From the NCBI GenBank assembly GCA_040376925.1, contig JBEIPU010000118.1, positions 1 through 13,056 on the forward strand: 13,056 nucleotides of DNA. The letters run 5' to 3'. The translations under genes were made by a program, and so were the position numbers. This DNA comes from RAM1 sp040376925. GTDB lineage: Bacteria > Pseudomonadota > Gammaproteobacteria > Burkholderiales > Burkholderiaceae_C. Below are positions 1-5,332 of the stretch, piece by piece; positions within the stretch are counted from its first letter, which is position 1, and every line of letters begins with the position of its first letter. Under the pieces are notes generated by a model. That model saw only the letters and a list, made by a program, of their open reading frames with translations, searched no databases and had not been told where the DNA came from.

Positions 1-22
1 CTTCCTGCTACGTTGGCCCGAA

Positions 23-203
23 GCCCGTCGCGGTGGGGCGGCGCTTTCGCCACCGATCAAGAGCCCGGGCGCGAAGCGCGCAGGACCGGCGCACGGGTGA
101 TGGTGAAAGGGCGAGGTATCAAACGCCGGGCCGAGCACTGCAGCGGCTCACCCCGAAGGGGGCCGGGCTCTGGTGGCGAAAGCGCCGCCCCGCCGCGACG
201 GGC
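23..203. repeat. Long inverted repeat forming a large nested hairpin
   Basis: Arms 23-54 and 172-203 are reverse complements over 32 nt. The single non-Watson-Crick pair (34 with 192) would be a G-U wobble in RNA. After a 5-nt bulge (55-59) the pairing resumes for 9 bp (60-68 with 163-171), giving about 41 bp of stem around a loop of about 94 nt. Inside the loop lie a small hairpin at 70-80 and a CCCC-GAA-GGGG hairpin at 151-161. No plausible protein is encoded here. It lies 3' of the dehydrogenase gene. It could be a REPIN- or MITE-like palindromic element, or a structured RNA; nothing in the window decides between these. Confidence 0.8.
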
Positions 204-207
204 GCAT

Positions 208-239
208 ACCCCGGAGAAACGACCCCGGAGGAGCCGGGG
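208..239 (-). terminator. Possible terminator of the dehydrogenase gene, with a duplicated arm
   Basis: CCCCGG (223-228) and CCGGGG (234-239) form a 6-bp stem with a 5-nt loop, 16 bp beyond the stop of the minus-strand dehydrogenase. The following minus-strand bases are only moderately T-rich, so this is a weak intrinsic terminator at best. The 9-mer ACCCCGGAG occurs twice (208-216 and 222-230), so two upstream arms could compete for the same partner. Confidence 0.35.
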
Positions 240-255
240 ATAGTGTTGGCAGGCC

Positions 256-1170
256 CTAGACAGCAGCGGTACGCGCCAGCGCCTTGCCCACCTCGTTGGC
301 GCCCTGCGCGCTGCCGCTTTGGGGCACCACCTCGCCCGTGCGGTCGGTCACCTCGGCCAGGCGCGCGGCCAGCTCGCCTGGCACATGGTCGCCGGTGCCG
401 ATGTGCACGCCTTGGGTCAGCGTGATATGCGCCGCCTCAAACGTGCCGGCGCCCGCGCACAGCACGGTGCGCGTGGGCGCGGCCTCGCTGGCCATGACCA
501 GCATGGCGGGCACCACAGCGGCCGGGTCCAGCGCGCGCAACACGTCCTCGGGCATCAGGCCTTCGGTCATGCGGGTGGCGGCGGTGGGGGCCAGGCAGTT
601 GACGCGGATGTTGTTCTTCTCGCCCTCAATCGACAGCGTCTGCATCAGCCCCACCAGCGCCATCTTGGCCGCGCCATAGTTGGCCTGGCCAAAATTGCCA
701 TACAGGCCGCTGGACGAGGTTGTCATGACGATGCGGCCGTACTTCTGCGCCGCCATCACCGGCCACACGGCCTTGGTGCAATGCACCGCGCCCATCACGT
801 GCACGTCCATCACCAGGCGGAAGTCGGCGATGTCCATCTTGGCGAAGCTCTTGTCGCGCAGGATGCCGGCGTTGTTGACCAGTATGTCCACCCGGCCCCA
901 GGCGTCCACCGCCTGCTGCACCATGGCCTGCACCGCGGCAAAGTCGGTGACCGACGCGCCGTTGGCCAGCGCCTCGCCACCGGCCGCGCGGATCTCGTCC
1001 ACCACGGCCTGTGCGGCGCTGACCGAGCCGCCCGAGCCGTCCACCGCGCCGCCCAGGTCATTGACCAGCACCCTGGCGCCGCTGCGCGCCAGCGCCAGTG
1101 CATGCTGCTTGCCCAGGCCGCCGCCTGCGCCCGTGACGATGGCCACGCGGCCCTTGAAATCAATGCTCAT
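256..1170 (-). CDS. SDR-family (3R)-hydroxyacyl-CoA dehydrogenase-like oxidoreductase
   Basis: This is a 304-residue classical short-chain dehydrogenase with a Rossmann fold. The glycine-rich cofactor motif TGAGGGLG is at 13-20. Asp38 at the end of the second strand favours NAD over NADP. NNAG is at 99-102, and the catalytic set is Ser152, Tyr165 and Lys169 (YGAAK). The stretches LRDKSFAKM (104-112) and GLYGNFGQANYGAAK resemble the dehydrogenase unit of peroxisomal-type multifunctional enzyme 2, so a cytosolic 3-hydroxyacyl-CoA or related hydroxy-substrate oxidation is likely. The substrate is inferred. The C-terminal 80 or so residues extend beyond the minimal SDR fold, as in that subfamily. 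The start is supported by AGGA 10 nt upstream of the ATG. The gene is divergent from the Nudix gene; no operon partner lies in the window on its 3' side. Confidence 0.92.
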   Translation of the reverse strand: MSIDFKGRVAIVTGAGGGLGKQHALALARSGARVLVNDLGGAVDGSGGSVSAAQAVVDEIRAAGGEALANGASVTDFAAVQAMVQQAVDAWGRVDILVNNAGILRDKSFAKMDIADFRLVMDVHVMGAVHCTKAVWPVMAAQKYGRIVMTTSSSGLYGNFGQANYGAAKMALVGLMQTLSIEGEKNNIRVNCLAPTAATRMTEGLMPEDVLRALDPAAVVPAMLVMASEAAPTRTVLCAGAGTFEAAHITLTQGVHIGTGDHVPGELAARLAEVTDRTGEVVPQSGSAQGANEVGKALARTAAV

Positions 1171-1298
1171 CTGTCTCGTCCTGTTGTGTCATGTGGGTGA
1201 TGGGGCCGCCGCGCGCAAGCTGGTACGCTGGCGGCAGCCCGCGCAACTGTACTGGACGGCGCCGCCCGATGCTGAAGCGAAGGTGACTCCCGCACCCC
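1171..1298. promoter_or_regulatory. Divergent intergenic region between dehydrogenase and Nudix genes
   Basis: These 128 bp separate two divergently transcribed genes, so promoters for both must lie here or just inside the coding starts. I cannot pick out convincing -35/-10 pairs or an operator. The only clear signals are ribosome-binding sites at the edges: AGGA for the dehydrogenase, and an AAGG-containing stretch about 12 nt before the Nudix ATG. Confidence 0.4.
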
Positions 1299-2177
1299 AT
1301 GCCCACCGACCCTGCCCCCACCCCCGCCCAGCCCCCCAGCCTGCCGCGCGCCGCCGCCACCGTGGTGCTGCTGCGCGACGCACCTGCCGGCCTGCAAGTG
1401 CTGCTGCTGCGCCGCCACGGCCAGGCCGCTGTGCTGGGCGGCGCCCATGTGTTCCCCGGCGGCAAGGTGGATGCGGCGGACGCTGCCCTGGACACGCCAC
1501 AGCACCTGGACCAGCCACCCACCGCGCTGCACGCCAGCCTGGGCGAGCCTGAACTGGCCGTATCAGCTGCCTGTGCTTTGTATGTGGCCGCCGTACGCGA
1601 GGCGTTTGAAGAATGCGGCGTGCTGATGGTGCAAGGCACGCCGCAGCTGCAGCCCGGCGACCAAGCGCTGCCCTTCAACAACATGCTGGCCCAGCACCAA
1701 CTGCGCCTGGCCACGCGGGACATGGCCCCCTGGTCACGCTGGATCACGCCGGTGGTGCCGTCGATGAACAACATGGCAAACAGCCGCTTTGACACCCGTT
1801 TTTTCGTCGCCGTGCTGCCCGCCGGCCAGACCGCCGTGCACGACGGGCACGAGAACACCGAAAGCGTGTGGCTGGCCCCGCGCGAGGCGTTGCAGCGCTA
1901 CTGGGACGGCACCATTACCCTCGCGCCGCCGCAGATCATGAGCCTGGCCCACCTGGGCCGCCATGCAGACACGGCCAGCGTGCTGCATGCGGCACGCAGC
2001 ACACGCCCCCCGGTGATCCAGCCCGAGCCCCTCCAGATCGACGGCATGCGGGCGGTGTGCTACCCCGGGGACGCGAGCCACCCGGTGCGCGAACGCGCAT
2101 TGCCCGGGCCGACGCGGCTGGTGTGGCGCAACGAGCGCTTTGAGCCAGTGGACGGATTGGCGGCGCTGCTGGGTTAA
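1299..2177 (+). CDS. Nudix hydrolase, NUDT19-like with a split Nudix box
   Basis: The protein has 292 residues. An N-terminal beta strand (18-26) and the segment GGAHVFPGGKVD (47-58) open a Nudix fold, and VREAFEECGVL (99-109) supplies the metal-binding helix with Glu101, Glu104 and Glu105. About 40 residues (59-98) separate the glycine loop from the REAFEECG helix, where a canonical Nudix box has only a few. This interrupted box is typical of the NUDT19/RP2 subfamily, whose mammalian members hydrolyse CoA and acyl-CoA. The bacterial substrate here is unknown; a CoA-type pyrophosphate is an inference, loosely consistent with the adjacent acyl-CoA-type dehydrogenase. The start codon has an AAGG stretch upstream with long spacing. 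The gene ends 40 bp before a hairpin repeat that may also stop transcription. Confidence 0.88.
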   Translation: MPTDPAPTPAQPPSLPRAAATVVLLRDAPAGLQVLLLRRHGQAAVLGGAHVFPGGKVDAADAALDTPQHLDQPPTALHASLGEPELAVSAACALYVAAVREAFEECGVLMVQGTPQLQPGDQALPFNNMLAQHQLRLATRDMAPWSRWITPVVPSMNNMANSRFDTRFFVAVLPAGQTAVHDGHENTESVWLAPREALQRYWDGTITLAPPQIMSLAHLGRHADTASVLHAARSTRPPVIQPEPLQIDGMRAVCYPGDASHPVRERALPGPTRLVWRNERFEPVDGLAALLG

Positions 2178-2217
2178 CAGGCGGCCACAAGGCCGGTCAA
2201 CCCCGCGCGCCCCGAGT

Positions 2218-2243
2218 CTGTCATTGCGGGCTTGACCCGCAAT
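2218..2243 (+). repeat. 26-bp hairpin repeat, copy 1
   Basis: ATTGCGGG (2223-2230) and CCCGCAAT (2236-2243) form a perfect 8-bp stem around CTTGA, preceded by CTGTC. It matches copy 2 (2823-2848, opposite strand) at 25 of 26 positions. From memory, this short palindrome recurs between genes in Comamonadaceae-type genomes, where its translation shows up as an IAGQARND string in spurious proteins. It lies 3' of the Nudix gene and 3' of the GNAT gene, so it sits between two converging genes and could aid termination, although it lacks a T tract. Confidence 0.85.
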
Positions 2244-2266
2244 CCATGCCACCACCGAAGCTGGCG

Positions 2267-2818
2267 TCACGCCACCCTATGGGTCGGCGCGACGAACGAG
2301 GGCCTGAAGAAAACGCGATTCCCGAATGATTGTCCCTGGATCACGCACAGGGTGTGGCCTATATCTTCATAGCGCTGCCGCTTGTAGAACGCAAGCGCCC
2401 GTGCGTTGTGCTCCCAGGCCGTCAACCAGACGCCGGCCGCGCCGGCCTGGCTGGCGCAGCGTTCAACCGACTGAAGGAGCGTTCGGCCAACACCGGCACC
2501 CTGAGCCTGAGGCTGAACATACAAGCGAACCAGCTCCGAGCCGCTGACACCCGGGATGGGGGACGGCGCGCTGTCGCGCAGTACCTCGGCAAAGCCCACC
2601 AGCCCGGGGCCCTGCACGGCAAGGTAAAAGACCCTTGCGTCCTGACCCAACCGCTGCGCAAATACATCCTGGCCGTACTCGGCGAATGCCTCATGAGCCA
2701 GGTCTGGACGAACACCCTCGGTGGCATACGTGTCGAGGAAGACCTGTATGGCAAGGGCCGAAATCGTTTCGGCATCTGCAACCGTACCGATGCGGATGGA
2801 GGGGGCTGGGGTGATCAC
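2267..2818 (-). CDS. GNAT-family N-acetyltransferase
   Basis: This 183-residue single-domain GNAT protein transfers an acyl group from acyl-CoA to an unidentified amine. The beta4-alpha3 acetyl-CoA site is clear: LYVQPQAQGAGVGRTLL (99-115), with the Q-x-x-G-x-G type loop at 106-111. The segment NARALAFYKRQRYE, near residue 140, is the usual C-terminal GNAT motif. The start must be the GTG at 2818, because no ATG, GTG or TTG follows in frame before conserved sequence. No Shine-Dalgarno sequence precedes it: the 26-bp repeat ends 4 nt before the start codon and occupies the place of a leader. It is 37 bp downstream of the L,D-transpeptidase-like gene on the same strand and is enclosed by inverted repeats, so it may have been carried in as a unit. 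Confidence 0.88.
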   Translation of the reverse strand: MITPAPSIRIGTVADAETISALAIQVFLDTYATEGVRPDLAHEAFAEYGQDVFAQRLGQDARVFYLAVQGPGLVGFAEVLRDSAPSPIPGVSGSELVRLYVQPQAQGAGVGRTLLQSVERCASQAGAAGVWLTAWEHNARALAFYKRQRYEDIGHTLCVIQGQSFGNRVFFRPSFVAPTHRVA

Positions 2819-2822
2819 GATT

Positions 2823-2848
2823 ATTGCGGGTCAAGCCCACAATGACAG
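2823..2848 (-). repeat. 26-bp hairpin repeat, copy 2 (inverted)
   Basis: Read on the minus strand this is copy 1 with one C-to-T change. The stem ATTGTGGG/CCCGCAAT therefore keeps one G-T (G-U) pair. It lies between the stop of the L,D-transpeptidase-like gene (2856) and the GTG start of the GNAT gene (2818), and so becomes the 5' leader of the latter. Together the two copies bracket a 631-bp segment containing only the GNAT gene. Confidence 0.85.
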
Positions 2849-2855
2849 CAGGAGA

Positions 2856-3452
2856 TCAATGCGCGGCCAGCAGGCCGCTGATCTCGCCGCTCTCCGGCAA
2901 CACATACACCACCGCATGCCGCCGCCCGATCAGCGGGTCCACCACGCTTTCATAGAACGCCACGGGCACCACCACGCAGCCCAGCGTGATGCGGTTGTCG
3001 TCGGGGGTGGGGCTGGCCAGGCGCTGTTCGCGGCGCTCCTGCTCGGGCGCGGGGCGCATGCGGTGGATGGCGAAGGCCGATGCGTAGTCCACCCACACCA
3101 CGCGTTCGCCCTTCAGGTTGCGCCCGGGCTCCGAGATGAAGCGGCCCGCAGGTGTTGTGCGGTCCTGCAGGCTCAGGCCGGTCTGCACGCGCTGGGCCAC
3201 GCCGGGCTCACTGCCGTCGCCGGGCGTCAGGCCCAGCAGCGCGGGCGATGCGCCCAGAAGTTTGCCGTTGCCGTCAAACACGCTCAGCGTGGCGCCGCGC
3301 TTGTCCACAATGGCAAAGGGCGCGCCGCCGTGGTCGCCGGCGTCTGTCACCCAGCGCGCCAGCTGGCGCACGACCGCGTCCTGTGCCGCGGCACAGCCAC
3401 CCACCAGCGCCAGGCCCGCAAGCATGGCGCGCACCCATTGCAAGGAACGCAT
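2856..3452 (-). CDS. Exported L,D-transpeptidase-like protein (paralog A)
   Basis: The protein has 198 residues. Residues 1-23 form a signal peptide. The sequence LVGGC around Cys20 could be a lipobox, and AAA-Q just after it would also suit signal peptidase I. The rest resembles YkuD-type L,D-transpeptidases: RTTPAGRF (98-105), then IH at 129-130 and LGC at 157-159, giving a candidate catalytic His130/Cys159 pair. Two departures stand out. The usual S/T-H-G-C motif reads T-L-G-C. The His-to-Cys interval is 28 residues, well over the roughly 14-17 of the family. The role is presumably periplasmic peptidoglycan or lipoprotein cross-linking, but activity is inferred. It is closely related to the protein encoded at 4057-4764: both share ASPALLG/ASPVLLG, RTTPAGRF, EPGRN, DNRI and PVAFYE. 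GGGGA lies 9 nt before the ATG. Confidence 0.82.
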   Translation of the reverse strand: MRSLQWVRAMLAGLALVGGCAAAQDAVVRQLARWVTDAGDHGGAPFAIVDKRGATLSVFDGNGKLLGASPALLGLTPGDGSEPGVAQRVQTGLSLQDRTTPAGRFISEPGRNLKGERVVWVDYASAFAIHRMRPAPEQERREQRLASPTPDDNRITLGCVVVPVAFYESVVDPLIGRRHAVVYVLPESGEISGLLAAH

Positions 3453-3575
3453 ATGTCCGAATCCCCAGATGTCCTGCGGGCCATGCTAGGGACGGTGCCT
3501 GCGTTTGGCAACGATTGATACATCTTGGACACGTGGTGGTGTGCGGGTGTGACTTATTTCCTGCAACAGCGGGCG

Positions 3576-3600
3576 CAAAAAAGCCGGGCAGGGCCCGGCT
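3576..3600 (-). terminator. Rho-independent terminator of the small secreted protein gene
   Basis: AGCCGGGC (3582-3589) and GCCCGGCT (3593-3600) make a perfect 8-bp GC-rich stem with a 3-nt loop. On the minus strand it is followed by an uninterrupted T run (3577-3582). It begins 22 bp after the stop codon at 3623. It is the only textbook intrinsic terminator I see in the window. Confidence 0.93.
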
Positions 3601-3622
3601 CCTTTGTGGGGGCGCTCACCGC

Positions 3623-3919
3623 TTAGTTGCGGTCGGCCTGGGCGTCACGCTCCACCGGGGTGTTGGTCAGCGTGTCGTTGGAGGCAGCGGGTGCCGTGGC
3701 GCCGGTCACGGGCGTCTGGGTGTTGCTCATGCTCGAGCCGCCGGGCGTGCCGGTGGTGCCCATGGGCGTTTCCTGCGAGCTTTGCTGGCCCGATGCCGTG
3801 GGCGCGTTCGGGCCCGTGGTGGGCGGGCTGCTTTGGGCAATGGCGAGGCCGCCGCCGGCAAAGGCAACAGCGATGGCACCGGCGATCAGGCCCTGGGTCA
3901 GTTTGGTCTTGGCAGTCAT
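3623..3919 (-). CDS. Small secreted Ser/Thr/Pro-rich protein of unknown function
   Basis: I take the ATG at 3919 as the start (98 residues), because AGGAG lies 8 nt upstream. An in-frame ATG at 3952 would add 11 His/Arg-rich residues but falls inside a hairpin and has no ribosome-binding site. The protein has a signal peptide: basic MTAKTK, a hydrophobic core LIAGAIAVAFAGGGLA, and likely cleavage around AIAQ-SS near residue 29. A low-complexity mature part of about 70 residues follows, rich in Thr, Ser, Gly, Pro, Gln and Asn, with no cysteine and no recognisable domain. I do not recognise the family. It is flanked by an upstream hairpin and a strong terminator, so it is probably a separate, well-expressed transcript. 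Its place between two cell-wall-enzyme-like paralogs suggests an envelope role, which is inference only. Confidence 0.8.
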   Translation of the reverse strand: MTAKTKLTQGLIAGAIAVAFAGGGLAIAQSSPPTTGPNAPTASGQQSSQETPMGTTGTPGGSSMSNTQTPVTGATAPAASNDTLTNTPVERDAQADRN

Positions 3920-3936
3920 GTTCAATCTCCTGTGGT

Positions 3937-3953
3937 GATGGCGTTTCGCCATC
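3937..3953 (-). promoter_or_regulatory. Hairpin in the leader of the small secreted protein gene
   Basis: GATGGCG (3937-3943) and CGCCATC (3947-3953) form a perfect 7-bp stem with a 3-nt loop. It ends about 8 nt before the AGGAG ribosome-binding site of the gene starting at 3919. It could stabilise the mRNA or tune translation. The adjacent region to 4056 also has a 5-bp stem at 4005-4009/4016-4020, too weak to name. Confidence 0.6.
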
Positions 3954-4056
3954 GGGGTTGAGGAAGTGACCGGCGTTGTTTCCGGCTGAGTTCAGGTTAA
4001 TGGTCTCGCAAAAGCGCGAGGTCGGTTTGCAACGACAGGTGCTGTCAGCCCCCGGC

Positions 4057-4764
4057 CTACAGCGCGAACACATCACCAAGGGGCTTGGTCTCGGGCAGCA
4101 CATACACAATGCCGTAGCGTTTGTCGAATGCGGGCTGCAGCACGCCCTCATAGAACGCCACCGGCACATTGACGCAGCCGTACGAGATGCGGTTGTCTTC
4201 GATCGTGGGCGTGGCCAGGCGCTCCAGGCGGCGCTCTTTGGGGTCGGTCACGCGCACGCGGTGCATCGATACCGCCGCGTCATAGTCCACCCACACCACG
4301 TCCTCGCCCAGCGTGTTGCGGCCCGGTTCGGCCACAAAGCGGCCCGCGGGCGTGGTGCGTTCATGCGGCTGCACCTGGTCGATGGGACGCTGGCCGATGC
4401 CAGGCACGGTGTCGTCGCCCGGCGCATAGCCCAGCAGCACGGGCGATGCGCCGCGCAGCCGAGCGTCGGGGCCAAAGACAAACACCTTGGCGTTCTTCTT
4501 GTCCAGGATGACAAAGTGAAGTCGCTGGTGGTCGCCGGTGCGGGCGACCCACTGCGCCACGCGGCGCGCGTCGTCAGACGCTTCTTCTCCGGCAAAGTCG
4601 GCAGCCACCGGCTGCCAGGGCGCGGGCTGGGTCACGGCGGGCTGGGTGGGCCACAGGCTTTTGCCGGTCACGGCCAGCAGCGCCGCCAGCGCCGCCGTGC
4701 CGATCAGCACACCGGCCAGCACGGCCGTCAGGACGGATTTGGTTTGGGGCGTGAGAAGGGTCAT
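4057..4764 (-). CDS. Membrane-anchored L,D-transpeptidase-like protein (paralog B)
   Basis: The protein has 235 residues. One hydrophobic segment (about 11-33) lacks an obvious cleavage site, so it is probably an N-terminal membrane anchor, with a linker up to about 60. The catalytic-type domain carries GDH (77-79), RTTPAGRF (136-143), WVDYDAAVSMH (158-168) and RISYGCVNVPVAFYE (192-206). His168 and Cys197 are the candidate catalytic pair. Tyr195 occupies the place of the His in the usual S-H-G-C motif, and the His-Cys interval (28 residues) equals that of paralog A. It therefore belongs to the same atypical subgroup and acts, if active, in the periplasm. The shared pattern points to an old tandem duplication, with the small secreted gene between the copies. 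The ribosome-binding site is poor: GGGAG directly abuts the ATG. Confidence 0.82.
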   Translation of the reverse strand: MTLLTPQTKSVLTAVLAGVLIGTAALAALLAVTGKSLWPTQPAVTQPAPWQPVAADFAGEEASDDARRVAQWVARTGDHQRLHFVILDKKNAKVFVFGPDARLRGASPVLLGYAPGDDTVPGIGQRPIDQVQPHERTTPAGRFVAEPGRNTLGEDVVWVDYDAAVSMHRVRVTDPKERRLERLATPTIEDNRISYGCVNVPVAFYEGVLQPAFDKRYGIVYVLPETKPLGDVFAL

Positions 4765-4876
4765 CTCCCAAGCGTAGGCAACGCGCCGCGGCCCGACGGT
4801 GGGAACGCCGCGCCAGCCGCTGTAGGACGGCGGCGCACCCTGCAGGCCCTACACCCCCTGCGCAACCGCGGCAAGG

Positions 4877-4906
4877 TGTGCGCTACCAATGGCGCCATGG
4901 CGCACA
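4877..4906. promoter_or_regulatory. Nested palindromes upstream of the chorismate mutase gene
   Basis: TGTGCGC (4877-4883) is the reverse complement of GCGCACA (4900-4906). Between them lies the perfect 10-bp palindrome ATGGCGCCAT (4889-4898). Being in the divergent gap between 4764 and 4955, it may be an operator for either direction. No regulator gene is adjacent, so the ligand is unknown. Confidence 0.45.
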
Positions 4907-4908
4907 GG

Positions 4909-4928
4909 TTGATAAGCTTGCTTATCAA
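4909..4928. promoter_or_regulatory. Perfect 9-2-9 palindrome, candidate operator of the chorismate operon
   Basis: TTGATAAGC (4909-4917) and GCTTATCAA (4920-4928) are exact reverse complements separated by TT. The site is AT-rich in a very GC-rich region and ends 26 bp before the ATG at 4955, where a repressor or the promoter itself would sit. The bases just after it (AATAAGAATG) weakly recall a Fur-box half site, which I do not regard as established. A hairpin in the leader RNA is the alternative reading. Confidence 0.65.
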
Positions 4929-4954
4929 TAAGAATGTACTGCGAAGGGTTGACC

Positions 4955-5332
4955 ATGACTGCACCCCACGAACCCGGCACCGGCGGCGCGCCGGTGCGCC
5001 GGTTCAAGGACCCGGCGTACCAGCCGCAGGCGGCCACGCTGGGCGAGCTGCGCGAGCGCATTGACGCGCTGGACGCGCAGATCGTCGCCCTGATGGCGCA
5101 GCGCGCGCTGTGCGTGCGCGACGCCACGCGCTTCAAGCTGGATGAATTCCAGGTGGCCGCACCGGCCCGCCAGGCCCAGGTATTTGCGCGGGTGCGCGCG
5201 CTGGCGGCCGGCCATGAAGACAGTTTTCCCGGGCTGAGCGACATTGTCGAATCAGCCTATCGCGCGCTGGTCGCCGGCTTCATTGCCGGCGAGGGGCGTT
5301 TCTTTCACGACACCGAAAGGCTCACACCATGA
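4955..5332 (+). CDS. AroQ-type chorismate mutase, PchB-like
   Basis: The protein has 125 residues from the ATG at 4955, chosen because AAGGG lies 6 nt upstream; an in-frame ATG at 4934 has no such site. It is an all-helical AroQ fold: LRERIDALDAQIVALMAQR (32-50), ATRFK (57-61), AAPAR (68-72) and a final helix ending FIAGEGRFF (109-117). Candidate active-site residues are Arg33, Arg50 and Lys61. Glu113 aligns with the Gln of E. coli mutase and PchB; yeast chorismate mutase also uses Glu there. Overall it looks closer to PchB (isochorismate pyruvate lyase, salicylate synthesis) than to fused PheA/TyrA mutases, so either chorismate-to-prephenate or isochorismate-to-salicylate chemistry is possible. 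It has no signal peptide, so it is cytoplasmic. It overlaps the next gene by ATGA, implying translational coupling. Confidence 0.88.
   Translation: MTAPHEPGTGGAPVRRFKDPAYQPQAATLGELRERIDALDAQIVALMAQRALCVRDATRFKLDEFQVAAPARQAQVFARVRALAAGHEDSFPGLSDIVESAYRALVAGFIAGEGRFFHDTERLTP

Noticed and set aside
13..425. Short open frames over the long hairpin region
   Set aside because: Arg/Pro-rich translations without ribosome-binding sites; the sequence is better explained by the inverted repeat.
319..1200. A 293-codon plus-strand frame over the dehydrogenase gene
   Set aside because: It is the antisense shadow of a well-supported SDR; His/Arg/Gly-rich without a domain.
2721..3518. Plus-strand frame containing an IAGQAHND string
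   Set aside because: The string is the translation of the 26-bp hairpin repeat, and the rest is antisense to the transpeptidase-like gene.
4909..4945. A Fur box upstream of the chorismate mutase
   Set aside because: Only a partial resemblance (AATAAGAATG); the strong palindrome has a different spacing from the Fur consensus.
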